A stretch of 64,000 nt of DNA from Sisyra terminalis (Eukaryota; Arthropoda; Insecta; Neuroptera; Sisyridae). Positions within the stretch are counted from its first letter, which is position 1, and the number at the start of each line of letters is the position of its first letter. Below the pieces are notes generated by a model. The model saw nothing but the letters and a program-made list of their open reading frames with translations, was not told the origin of the DNA and did not search any database. Positions 11,750 through 28,565 of this stretch are shown piece after piece. The stretch spans positions 11,222,001-11,286,000 of the forward strand of contig OY292280.1 of NCBI GenBank assembly GCA_958496175.1. Reading direction: 5' to 3'. Made by a program: the position numbers and the translations under genes.

Positions 11750-12200
11750 TCCGTTCGAAAATCGTGAAAAACGGAAATGAAGAAAAAACAGTGACGTATT
11801 AGGAAAAAATTAACCTTGAAAGGCGCAGGCGCTACGTTAAGTCGTTTAGTTTTTGTTTCTGTCACTGTTGCGCTGGAGGGACATTTCCGTTTTCTCTTTG
11901 TTTCGTGTTGGATGTAACAGTGAAGCGAGACAACAAATATTATCTGTTTTATTAAATATAGATATACGATAAGTGTTGGGTTTAGTGACGTGCCCGGTAG
12001 TGGGGGGGTTGACTGCGATACTTGACTTCAGTGGTGGGGGGAACTTAAGTTAGTTGATGTGTGCGCGGGAAGGGGGCGCACTAGGAAGGACTGAGACAGA
12101 TAAGAGGCAATATTACAAGTTAAGTAGGTTTTATACGAGAGAAACGTTGCACTTTTCCATATGGTTGAATGAAATAGGAAATTGTGGGGAATTGATTCCA
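11750..12200. promoter_or_regulatory. Second GC-richer island in the yorkie intron
   Basis: Contains an inverted pair around ACGGAAATG / CATTTCCGT, a G-rich tract (GTAGTGGGGGGGTTG) and GCGCGGGAAGGGGGCGCAC. The composition contrasts with the flanks and the stretch is not repeated elsewhere in the window. A candidate promoter or enhancer only; no coding exon is readable. Confidence 0.25.
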
Positions 12201-12882
12201 AAAAAAGATAGAAGTTAGAAGGTAAAAGTTACAACAACGTTGCTTAGTTTTCCGTATGTTTTAAATTCACTATCTAATATTGTAGTAAATAAAGGTCATC
12301 TTGACTTCAAATCGATTCAATGTTGTATAATATTAAAATATACAAATTAATTGAAAAATTTTCATTGGAAAAAAACATTTTCCGTAATTCTATCGACAAT
12401 TTCCATAATGTTTTCTATTTCTTTCAGGAAAAATGTATTATAAGCAATTCCAAATTAGTCAAATAAGTATTCAGCTGTGGAAAAAAAAATCAAATTTATT
12501 CCTAAATCATTATTCCAATACATACTTTTCGACTGTCAATTCAATCATTTAGCTAAAAAACATTCAATAAAATTAATCGTCGATTATACATTGTATATAA
12601 TCTTTTTTTATGGGTTACACCATACGGCAAAAGTCTATGACCACTTGACCAATAATTGTTTTTCAAATGTATAAAAAAGTTTTCTTCAAATAACTTTTAC
12701 CCCAACTATCAATTTTCTCGAATTTTCCCGAAAAAAAAAATCGAATTTTTCATAATTTGCAGAAAACATAACTCGACGTATACGTAAATGATGGGTACTC
12801 GAGAATTCTTTTGAACATCGAAGCTTTTAAACGAAAATTTCATATTTGAATTTATTTTCAAGAAATAATTAATGTTAACAAA
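12201..12882. other. AT-rich spacer, no gene seen
   Basis: Nothing recognised on either strand. Confidence 0.45.
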
Positions 12883-14243
12883 TCTATTATTATAAAGAGG
12901 AAAGATTTGATTGTTTGTTTGCTTTGAATAGGCTCCGAAACTACTTGACCGATTTGAAAAATTCTTTCACTGTTAGAAAGCTACACTACTTCCGGTGAAC
13001 ATAGGCTATATTCAATTTTCAAAAAAGTTAGGAATCCATACTAAAACTCCAATAATGTGTAAAAAAAATACCAAAAACTTTCTTACATCGCGTGCGCTGG
13101 TGATTTAAATAAAGAACGAAACAACCGAATTTAATGAAACTTTATATTAAGATACAACACAATTACCCACACACGTTAGGCTATTTATCATTCCATAAAA
13201 ATAATAAGGGAATATACCCCCTACGTAAAAACTGAGGGATGAAAAAAAAATTACTTTAGATAGGCGAGTTATATATCATTGGAAAAGTATTTAAAAGTTA
13301 AAAAATGATCTGTGTTAATATTTTTATTTGAACTAATAAAAAGCACAGTAATTTAATTTAAAGTACAAAAAATTGCCTTTTTGAAATATAAATGTTTTTA
13401 TAGATTATAATCTGACAGTAAACTTTTTTTTTTACAAAATTGTTGTAAATAGATTCTTAGGATTGCTCAGTAAGGAAATATTAACGAAAAAAATGTAATA
13501 GTAATAATAATAATAATAAAGCTTAAAGTAAATACGTTTCTAAAACCATGCTTATATAAAATAATGTATTTATATACCCTCTCTGACTGATGAAATTTTA
13601 ATAATCCGTGTATTCCTTATAGGAAGTAGGCATGTGATAAGATTTTTTTTTTGATAATTCCTACCCTAACGAACAAGGGTGGATTCAGGATTTTTTTCTT
13701 GGGGGGAACAATATCTTTTATTTGCAAGTACGTTAAAGGAATCACAAAAAAGTTCGCAATTCCAGCCAGAAATCATCATAATAATAAATAATCATATCAT
13801 CATAATGATAAAAGAAATTTAAAATCCCCTTCCAGAGCAAAAGGCATACGCCAAATCGTGTATGGTGAACTCTGGACTATCCAATATGGTTTAATTATAT
13901 AATTGAAATTCAGATATGTCAATAATAAGTTTAAATATACATAATGGTTATACATGATTGTGGAAGAACTGGGTTTCGTGCCATTGTACAAATTTCAATT
14001 TCGCGGTTGTGTTGTACAGTGCAATAGTGTAATAGTTTTTGGAAAAAGGTTCATTCGGGAATCGAAAAAGGGAGATGGGGTTATTTTGATAACTTTCGAT
14101 ATTTTTTAGTCATAATTAAGACCGAATTTATTGAACTTGGCGATATTTTTTATTTGATGTATGATGTAGTATGATTATATATTTCGTAAAAGAATAAGAA
14201 AAATAAAACACGTTACGCAGCCGAAGTCGCGGGGATCAGCTAG
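12883..14243 (+). mobile_element. Non-autonomous Helitron-like element
   Basis: Starts with TCTATTATTATAAAGAGG followed by a segment of the type CTACTTGACCGATTTGAAA, a layout typical of insect Helitron 5' ends. It finishes with a GC-rich hairpin region (GCAGCCGAAGTCGCGGGG) and terminal CTAG at 14240-14243, followed by T. No helicase sequence is present. Boundaries follow the TC...CTAG rule and were not tested against a family consensus. Confidence 0.6.
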
Positions 14244-14519
14244 TTATTAATATTCGTTACAACGATACAAATCAACGTGATAGAACCTGTTGATTTTTGT
14301 TTTTGGTTTCATACTTTTAACTAGGAGTGTACTAAAAAAAACAGTAAATGATAAAACAATATGGAAAATTTGTTCACTTACAAATAATCTAATTTGTCGC
14401 TATGATTAATACCAAAAATTAATCTGTAAATGATTTCACTAGAATTGTTAAAGCTTTTATTATGCAACCGATTTGGTATATCTAATTTTTCGAGAGGAAA
14501 CATTATTTCAATTTTTTGG

Positions 14520-14665
14520 GTACGTAAAATTTCATGCATGCTACCGTGGGATAAGCGACGTCTGTTCCACACATCCAACGACTTTCACGTTCGTACATGA
14601 TAGGCGAGATACGTTATGTACATATGTGTAGACATGATGACATATCACACGCATAAACGACGCAA
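14520..14665. repeat. ACCGTGG two-hairpin repeat, copy 4
   Basis: Diverged copy with ACCGTGGGATAAGCGACGTC and a weaker second hairpin. Confidence 0.6.
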
Positions 14666-14942
14666 TAAGACCTGTATGAAAAAATATTAGTTTAGTATTC
14701 TAAAACCAGGGAATTTAAATTTTAATTTTTACACCTGCCTTATGAGGTTTGTTAGAGTTTGTTTATCAAAAATATTACGTAATTTGGTACAAAGGCAATC
14801 ATTCCACTTAAAAAAATCAACACTATCTATCTTCTTCTTTTTTTAAGCCATTCCAAATTCAGGATTAAATGCTTTTGTATATTTTTTTTTATATAAGAAG
14901 ATAATTCAGGTTTAAGATCGGTTTTTATTTAATATTTTTATT

Positions 14943-14996
14943 ATTCAATTAGCTACGTTTCGTTACGTATCGTAACTTCATCAGGCTTCTTGATTC
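14943..14996 (-). ncRNA. Type I hammerhead ribozyme motif
   Basis: Minus strand CTGATGA (14984-14978), stem II GTTAC/GTAAC around GATAC, GAAAC (14961-14957), GTA cleavage triplet. Stem I is AGC/GCT, a 2x2 internal loop and TCAA/TTGA, a canonical internal-loop layout. Confidence 0.8.
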
Positions 14997-15257
14997 ACAA
15001 TAATAAAATATTTTCAATTTAAATTCAATAAATTTAATTAAATTTATTGTTATTATTACACGATATTCATGTAAACGTTAGAAATGGATTTATTTTATTA
15101 AATCGATTTTCAAAATCAATAAATTAATCATAAAAATCGATTTGTTGACAAAACTAAGATCATAATACACAAAAATTAAACTTTTAATGAACAATTGATT
15201 GTAAATAAGAATAAATTAAATTTAATTAAATTTAAATTGAAAATATTTTATTTTTGT

Positions 15258-15311
15258 GAATCAAGAAGCCTGATGAAGTTACGATACATAACGAAACGTA
15301 GCTAATTGAAT
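15258..15311 (+). ncRNA. Type I hammerhead ribozyme motif
   Basis: CTGATGA 15270-15276, stem II GTTA/TAAC with a 7-nt loop, GAAAC from 15293, GTA at 15298-15300, then GCT pairing with AGC upstream. Mirror of the copy at 14.95 kb. Confidence 0.8.
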
Positions 15312-15599
15312 AATAAAAATATTATATAAAAAAACCGATCTTAAACAACCTGAATTGTCTTCTTATTTAAAAAAATAAAAGCTGAGATCTGAATTTTATC
15401 ATCTGCTTCTGTTTACTTTGAAATCAATTTTATATTTAAGATTTTAATCATAGAATTGCATTCGAAAATGCATCGAATTTCTAAGGTATGAACCAAAAAT
15501 AAAATGATACATTTACCGAAACAATTACAAAGAAATAATTTTAAAGCCAGAAAGCATGCAAATCTTGACTCATTGTTGAAAAAAAAATTAATTCAAACT

Positions 15600-15960
15600 T
15601 TTTCTGAGAACGAAAAATTTTAATCACGCTACCGTGGATTAAGTGATGTATTATCCACACTTCTTACAGGGCGCGCGTTCTCATTCATTAAGATATCTAG
15701 GATGTAAGCAAAAAATAAAATAATATATTTACCAAATATAATAAGAAAAAAATATATTTTAAGATGAACTTTTTTTTTTAAATTTTTGCTGGGCGTTAAA
15801 AAAAATCAAAGGTAAAATTTTATGCACGCTACCGTGGATTAAGTGATGTGTTATCCTCAGTTCCAACACGATGTATACCTTTTTATAATAGGGGAGATAT
15901 GTAATGCATATATATGTGGAGATAATGGCATATCACTCACACAAATTACACTGGATCATA
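15600..15960. repeat. ACCGTGG two-hairpin repeat, copies 5 and 6
   Basis: A truncated copy near 15605-15690 and a full one near 15815-15955, same orientation, about 200 bp apart. Confidence 0.65.
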
Positions 15961-16890
15961 CCGGACAATATAGTTACCCAATTTTATGGTGATTAAGCGA
16001 TAGTAAATTTTTATACATTATGTATAAAACATCCCTAAAAATTTCAACATACATTTACCACCATACCAATTCGAAATTATTTCGTAGAAAAAAAATGCCA
16101 CTTGAAAAAAAATTACTTGTTCCCTGGAAAAGTTTCTTTTGGCTCTTTTAACCGAAAATATTTTTGTATAGTTTGCAGAAGAAATGAACCCTGAGGGATG
16201 AAATCTTTGACTCAATTTTTATCAAAAGTTTAACCCAAAATTGCAACACATAAATGTTAAGGATTGTGTAAACAGTATACAATATAGAGTGCACCAATTT
16301 TTTATTTATAACATAATTAAATTGATTTTTTTGCTAGAAAATTGGGAAATAAATATTTTTAATGTATAATCTGACGTCATCTCTTATTACGCGTAAAGTG
16401 CTTGCCATGTAAAAAACGTATAAACAAAACCTTCTTGATAACAATAAAGTGCTCATTGCAATAAAAACATATAAAGTGATCAACTTTCGTTGCTAATCGG
16501 TTCAAATAATTGTTTGTTTCATAATGAAAATAATAAAAAATATTTTCAAAGTTACCAACAAAAAAAAAATCCTACAAAAATTCCAATACGTTGTTCTAAA
16601 TAAAATTAGTAACATTTTACTAAAATAACATAGAAGTCACTATAGAATAACATTCACGTGGCTAAGTAGTTTACATTTTTGAAGTTATACTTCTTTAGCG
16701 GTGGTATGAAAAATTAACCAGATTTTTGATAAAACGTGACGTCATTCAGGCATTACCGGAACATTATAAAGCATTGGGTTAATAACATTTTATTTTAATT
16801 ACGCCAAGTAAATGTAGTTTCTCGCAGAATTAAGTACACAAACCGTTTTTTTGTATTCCTCGGGGTTCTACTGTAATTTCATATCTAAAT
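15961..16890. other. Intronic spacer, no gene seen
   Basis: AT-rich. The palindromic word GAAGTTATACTTC near 16681 recurs at 37448 and, as GAAGTATAACTTC, near 39027; its meaning is unknown. Confidence 0.35.
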
Positions 16891-17060
16891 TTCGATATTT
16901 GTGTAAACATTAGAAATGAATTTATTGTATTAAATCGATTTTCAAAATCAATAAATTAGTCATAAAAATCGATTTGTTGACAAAACAAAGATCATAATAC
17001 ACAAAAATTAAATTTTCAATGAACAATTGATTATAAATAAGAATAAATTGATTAGTTTTT
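16890..17060. repeat. Shared central module of the hammerhead foldbacks
   Basis: Matches the middle of the family M element (TTAAATCGATTTTCAAAATC through GAACAATTGATT) with a few differences. A third copy lies inside family A copy E at 43.5 kb, in the opposite orientation. It shows exchange of segments between ribozyme-bearing families. Confidence 0.75.
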
Positions 17061-17254
17061 AATCATTTTTTTTAATTTTTCATAGTTACAATCATAGTAA
17101 TAATAATTCAAACTTATAATTTACTAATTTATATTCTCTTGTGTATACAATATATAGAATATATTGCGATCCAATTTATGTAGTATAATTTAATATAAAA
17201 ATCTAACCATAAACATAAATTTGAACAGAAGTTCAAACAAAAATATTCGTGACG

Positions 17255-17309
17255 TATTGCCCAGATACGTATTTCGATTGCCAAGCAATCTTCCTCAGTG
17301 GTCATCAAG
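17255..17309 (-). ncRNA. Type I hammerhead ribozyme motif
   Basis: Minus strand CTGAGGA (17298-17292), 6-bp stem II GATTGC/GCAATC, GAAA (17275-17272), TACGTATC. Confidence 0.7.
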
Positions 17310-17407
17310 TAGTTTGGATCATTCCGTAACTGCTTTATGATGATTCTTTATTAATTATTTAATGGTTTATGAATCATCACAAAGCAGTTACGGAATGATC
17401 CAAACTA

Positions 17408-17463
17408 CTTGATGATCACTGAGGAAGATTGCTTGACAATCGAAATACGTATCTGGGCAATAC
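17408..17463 (+). ncRNA. Type I hammerhead ribozyme motif
   Basis: CTGAGGA 17419-17425, stem II GATTG/CAATC (5 bp), GAAA 17442-17445, TACGTATC, cleavage expected before TGGGC. Confidence 0.65.
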
Positions 17464-17639
17464 GTCACAAATATTTTTGTTTGAACTTTTGTTCAAATTT
17501 ATGTTTATGGTATGATTGTTATATATTACTAGATTAAATTATACTACATAAGTTGGACCGCAATACATTCAATATATTATATACACAGTATAACTGTTCA
17601 AAGTCAGCGGAAAAAAAATTATTTTGATTATATTCTCTT

Positions 17640-17740
17640 GTTTTAAGAATTTTATTCTTTGGTTTTATCCGTCATTTCGTCGATTTCCCGACTTCTTCAG
17701 ATATATTACCAAAAAAAAGTCGGGAAACCGATGAGACGTC
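17640..17740. mobile_element. Decayed hammerhead pair of the CTGAAGA type
   Basis: Minus-strand CTGAAGAAGTCG near 17700-17689 with GTCG/CGAC and GAAA is followed closely by a plus-strand partial core (GTCGGGAAACCGATGAGAC near 17719). A related pair is at 37.25-37.44 kb. Confidence 0.5.
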
Positions 17741-17809
17741 ATACAAAAATAAATATGAAATAAATTATGGTTCACCTCTGAACGAAATTTTTGTATGTAA
17801 AAATGAGTT

Positions 17810-18600
17810 GAACGCAACTCTAGGACTCTAGTCGCTTTTAAAACAGTCAAATCTGGCAACGTTACATTTTCGATTTTGCTTTTTTTATTCATTCGGATTT
17901 TTTTTTGTTAATTCAGTTCTAATAGTGTATAGTTTTTTTTCGTGAATAAATTTTTATTATGGGTCGATTTATTCGCGAATTATATTACTAGTAAAGTAAA
18001 AAATGCAACTTTGTCAGATATTAACAGCTTTAAATCGATTTGAGCCAATAATAGATCTCAATTGAATTCGTATTTTGCCCCGTTTAATAATACAGCTGAT
18101 CTCACGACTCCCACTTCATTACATTATGTTCTTTTCAACGCTCACCTGGTGGCGATAATATTTTTGGGCTCATGTGTACTTTAGTATACCCACAATCCGG
18201 CGACGTTGCATTTTCGACTTTGTTTTTAATTTAATTCGCGATTTTTTTGATGATTTAATTCTAATATGGTATAATTCTTTCTTTTGTGGCAAAATTTTCA
18301 TTATGGACCGATTTAATCGCGAATTAAATTAAAAACAAACTCGAAAATGCAACGTTGCCAGATTGTGGGTGTGCTTAAGTACACATGAGCCCAAAATTAT
18401 TATCACCACCTGGTGAGCATTGAAAAGAACATAATGTAATGAAGTGGTAGTCGTGAGATCAGCTGTTTTAAGAAACGGGGCAAAATACAAATTCAATTGA
18501 GATCTATTATTGGCTCAAATTGATTTAAGGCAATTAATATCTGACAACGTTGCATTTTTTACTTTACTAGTAACATAATTCCCGAATAAATCGATGAGCT
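17810..18600. mobile_element. Large composite palindrome with central AACGTTGC MITE
   Basis: Two arms, about 17820-18164 and 18391-18600, mirror each other through GAGCCAATAATAGATCTCAA, GCTGATCTCACGACT and AACATAATGTAATGAAGTGG. The centre (18165-18390) is an AACGTTGC MITE. The outer arms contain further diverged MITE halves, so it grew by nesting. Confidence 0.8.
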
Positions 18601-18903
18601 TAATTTTATATCATTAGTTTATTTAGCTTTCGATGTATTTTAATCGTATTTTTCAATATTGGTTCATTTAACTAGTTCAACACTTAATACCGGTTATTGT
18701 CCAATCATAGACCCAGAAAAATTATAAATGAGTATTTCATTGACAGTTGAGGTAATATAGTAAAAAAAGTGTAGTTCATTTAATATTATAGTGTGTGTAT
18801 TGAAAGATCGAAGTTTGATCGACTTTGATTAAAAAAAAATCGATTATTTTTGGGAGAATCGATTATCAAGTATAACTGGAATCGATTTTGTTGTTTTTGA
18901 TGA

Positions 18904-23651
<4,748 letters not shown>

Positions 23652-26600
23652 ATTTTAAACAAAAAAAAAATAAAAATAAAATATTTTTAGTCTTTCACTC
23701 ATAAAACCAACAAACGCCAGCACTCTATAATTCGACAATGAAAATAATCACGACGTTAGAAATTTCGAAAAAAACAAATGAATACGAATGAAAACAAAAT
23801 GGGTGCTAAATATAAGAAAATAACGAGTGCCTTGTTATAACGTTTTTTTTTTGAAAAACAAAATGGTTGTGCATCGTTTCTATTACAGTGCCTTAAATAT
23901 ACTGTGAAAAATTATCAAAAATGTAAACGTTTAATTTTTTGTTTATGAAATTATTTGCTGTTATGTTTGCAAGACTGTCAAATGCTCATTTATATATTTT
24001 TTTAAATAAAATGATGATACCCTGCCCGTAATTGGCGAGGTGGGGAAATTAGAGCAAAAAAAACAAAATACTATCAAGCAAATTCAATTTTGTTTTTATC
24101 AATGCATAAAAATTCAATTGAGTTAGTTTAAAAATTATACGATTATTAATTTATAAAACATTTAATTGGAATTTTTTATAAAAAGAAAAAAAAACAAAGC
24201 ATTTGCTCAATTTTTTACGTTTTAAATAATATTTTTTAAAAAGAAGCAATATTGATGGACTTTTTTGTAATTTAAATATTAAAATTTATATAGAGGTCCT
24301 TTCGTTTCATTATTTTATTATTGCGACAAGGACAAATACAATATAGATGTTATAATGAAGAAAATTATATATTTAAGCGACAAGATCAACGATTGTGAAA
24401 ATTGCAACACTGTTTTCGAACCAAACAAAAAACGATCGGCCTTTTCCAACAATTTTCCAATCGTTAATCTTAGCGCATATTCTGTCGATTAAGCACGACC
24501 TTAAATATTTGTATAAAATTTAGCCAATAGTAATAAATCATCCTAAAAGCCGTCCTTAAAAATGCCTTAAAACAAACTTAATAATCAAATCTTATATTTA
24601 ACGAATAAGCACTTTTAAACACAATCAAGATGAGAAAACGAGAAAATCGTCGTGAAAATCGTTTATCCATACCGTCCAAAATGATGCCTTAATATAAATT
24701 TTTATAAACGACGGTATATTTCAGCTCACTTAAATTATTTAAAAAAATAAAACAAGTTAAATAAAAAAAAATATAGATTATTAAACAATTTTGATAAATT
24801 TTATAATGAAAATCATTTTATCGTGTATTTAAAGATAATTATTATAATTAATTATTATTACTATCGTTAAGAATCCAATTTTGTGTGCAAAAATCTAGGT
24901 TTAAATTATATTGTATTACTTATATATTTTCTTGGTGTATTTATACAAATATTTGGAATTAATATTGAAATAATAAAAGATTCGTAGTTTAAAATAATAA
25001 CTAATAAAGTTTACCAAAATGGTTTAACTTAGGTGTTTAGAATAACTTCATTAAACTCGAATCAAAATAAGTACTACAATAATAACTTACGGTAATGATT
25101 GATATGATAATTAAATAAAGCAAAATTTGATAATCCAACAGGAAAAATAATTGATTTAGTGTTAAAAAATATTTTAAACATCAAAATTTCGTTTAAATAT
25201 TAAAATTATCAGCATATACTTCTATATTACAACTGTTAATTTTCTATAAGATAAATTTATTGTTTTGTTTTTTAATTTGCTGATAAAAACCAACTCAAAT
25301 CGTATTATATAATAAACGTTCTAATCTCGATAAATTTACTTGTCTAAATTGTTAGCATTGCAATTATTTTATTGCAAAAATATTAAAAATGTAATCGAAA
25401 CTTTCGAATATTTTGGAACGTCAATTGATGTGGAAATATGTTTCGTACAACTTCCGGTGGTTGACGTCTAGAATACATGGATTTACTAGATAGATACGAA
25501 AATTGAGCCAGTTCACCTCATTTTATGAGCCATTTATCAAACTAATATGATAATTTATAAAAATAAATGTGTAACATTGTTGGAATTGAAAGTTCAGACT
25601 GTTTTTATATAGATTTATAAAATTTCTGAGTCGTTAAATGTTAATATTACTTCAAAAGTTTAACGGGGATGTACAAGAAATATATGGAAGAATTTGAAGC
25701 CCAAAAATTCTATTATTTACTTCAACAATTAAAATTATTGTCGAAGTCTCAAATATTTTCAAGCATTTGGCTACAAATCCATTGCAGATGAATGAATTGT
25801 AGAATGTACAATGTAGAATGAATTCCAAGTTCCCCAAATGTCCATTAAAAAAAATATGAAATAATAACTTTACTTTCCAACTATTTGAAGCGTTTATTTT
25901 TATAGTAGAGTAAACTATTATTGGCTTAAATCTATATATATAACGGTCATTATGAAGGTCCGACCGAAACTGGTTTTTTCGGCCGAAAGTCAGACCATAT
26001 TCATTATATATGAAATCAAATGATTCTTTCCTGAATTATATAACAAGTAGCTGGTTTCACGAATTTTAAGGAATTCTAATATTTCTACATATATTGTTTT
26101 ATAAATAATGGAGGAAAAATTAATTTGTACGAAATTCAACAGTTTGGTTTGATTAGTTTTTTAAAGTAAGTAAAGAGGGGGCATATGTCGCATCTTTGTT
26201 TTGGTAATAACGCGAAAACAATTGGGGGATTGTTGTAAAGTATATGTTTAGTTTAAGGGTGAATCAATTCGTAATGTTCGACATATAAAATTATTTCAAT
26301 ATTATATTTCTATACTTCTATAATAAGACTAACAAAATTATAAATTTAGACTTTTGTTAATATAATTTAAACCTCATAACTCCGACACTCAAACTTGGAT
26401 TCTTCACCCCTATAATATTATTATACTTATACATTTTATTGTCTTTCGTTTTTCAATCTCAATTTGAAATAACCGCCTTACCTTGTGCGTGCGCACATTT
26501 GAGACATGTATTTGTTCTATTTTTTATCTTCATACTAATTGTTATGATTAGATATTTTAATAAATTTGTGTTAATCAAGTGAAAAACTCGCTTTTTTCAC

Positions 26601-28565
26601 TCGATTAATCAAACTCTAACTTTGGAAAATTGCACAATTTAGACGCAGTACTACTCAAGGAAAATGATAATGAGGGTAGTAATTTCTGTTGTCTGATTGT
26701 TAGAGAAAAATTGTCAACATTAACCGATTTTTATATCCCAATATAACAAACGAATAACGTGTGACAATTGCGCTTGTGCAACGTTCATTTTCCACATTGC
26801 GCATGCGCGCAAACCAAAAGAATTCAGTTGGGATATTCATTGAAAATGAATAGAATTTTTATTGTAAATAGTTTCCCTGTTTTTTTTCATTTTTTTTTAT
26901 CATTCCTCTTCCCTCGACTCCTTGTCATTTAACATTTGATATTTGCGCGAATTTAACTGTGATTGGAATCACCAATAGGGTGGTTGAGAAAATATACCAC
27001 GCCATTTTTTTTTTGAAACGTGAAAAATAAGTTTACTACTTTTATGGGTGATCAAATTTATAGAAATTAAGTTGAATTTTTGTTCAAAAACTTATTATTT
27101 TCTTTATCATTCTTTGGTGGTTCCAATTCGTCGTGTGCCTTTTTTGAAAAAATCATGCATTTAAAAATAATTTAACATTTCTTTTTCTCCCATTTTACCC
27201 TTAATACTCTTAATGCCACAAATCGAAACACCAACGTTTGTTAATCGAATGGAAAGTGTCATGCGCTCGTTTAGTAAGTCACGCCTATTGCGCCGACGCT
27301 TTTCACTCGATTTGAAAATGGTACTAAGAAAGTTAATTCCTTTTAAAAGAAAATTGAACTCGTTGTATATTTTTCATAATTGTTAATAGTTTTAAGTAAA
27401 TTATTATTAATCAAAAAGTATATATTTAAAACAAATGTGTGCTTTCGTGAAAGCACACACATCATATATGCAAATTGCATGAAATTTATTAACGCAGCTA
27501 TTTTGTATGTAACAGATAATTACATTTTTGGTTAAATTGACGAAAATTAATCAAACAAAAATGCTCAGTATTTAAAGAAAAAAAAAATGGGAAAAAATAG
27601 GAATAATAAAAAAAATTATTATATATATATAAGAATATATATAGAACCTAAGAAATTTTTGATTGACAATGTTATTTTTTAAGTCTTATACATAATACAT
27701 ATATGAAGAAAATAAAGATATGTCTAGTTTAATTTTTTATTCATAGTTTTCATTTTACATATCCAAAAAATCCATGAAACCAACAAAATTATACTATGGT
27801 AATAAATCAAAAAAATAATGCAAAATTCAATCAAAAGCTCAACAGTTTTTGGTACTTTTAAAAGCTTTATTTATAACTAACATTTGGTAAAAAAAAAATT
27901 GGCAAATTTTGATCAAACAAATCACAAAAAGTTTTGAGTTCTAATAAATGATTAAAAATAAATTGATGTCCAAAAATTACTGTTTAAATCCGTTGAATTG
28001 CTGGTTTGCTTGAAAAAATACACAATTCAGCGTTGTATGTTGAAGCAAATAATTAATTCAACGGAATTGAACATTTTTTCCAGTGAAAAAAACATATCCG
28101 AAAAAAAAACTATAACTCTATGAGTTTGAATCAAAATTAAGCAAAAAAAAATCACATTAATAAAAAAATCATTTTGGTAAAAAATCACAAATCTTAAATT
28201 TAAATAAACTCTTTGAGCTTTATTAAAAACTTAGAATTATTGCACGGAAATTGATATCCGAACCCCAGCGAATCGAAATTGTTGTAAAAATCCGTTGAAT
28301 TCCTTTTTCCTCTTTGCAATCACGGCTGATCCGATTAATCTCATAAATATTCCCACAATTTAACAAAGTAACATTTAATTTAATTAGTTGTGATTACTTC
28401 AACAATTCAACAGCTTTTTTTTCTGAGGAAAATACCAATTTCTGCAGAGAATCAAATCCAAAAAAAAAAAATAACTATAGTTGATGATTTCGAAATAAAA
28501 CAATAACGCAACAGAATATTGGTTTAAAACTAATATAAAGCAAGCAAATTTCAAAAAAAATGGGA
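23652..28565. other. Yorkie 3' UTR and intergenic region
   Basis: Very AT-rich with many AATAAA words, so I cannot choose the yorkie polyadenylation site. No frame, RNA gene or repeat copy from elsewhere in the window is seen. A CA-rich inverted pair (TGTGTGCTTTC/GAAAGCACACA) lies near 27435-27465, and CGCATGCGCGCAAACC near 26801. Confidence 0.5.

Larger units (their letters stand above)
14870..15385. mobile_element. Palindromic foldback with two hammerheads (family M)
   Basis: The arms start with TAAGAAGATAATTCAGGTT on the left and mirror on the right near 15340-15365. The outer parts pair through ACCGATCTTAAAC and AATATTTTTATTATTC. The centre (15060-15240) is a module also found at 16.9-17.05 kb and 43.5-43.65 kb. 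The termini differ from family A, so this is a separate family with the same ribozyme type. Confidence 0.85.
17140..17627. mobile_element. Palindromic foldback element with two hammerhead motifs (family A, copy 3)
   Basis: Left arm truncated at TGTGTATACAATATATAG; the right arm runs to the full outer TIR (ACTGTTCAAAGTCAGCGG, then TTATTTTGATT). With copy 2 this shows that the complete family A element has matching long termini. Confidence 0.85.
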
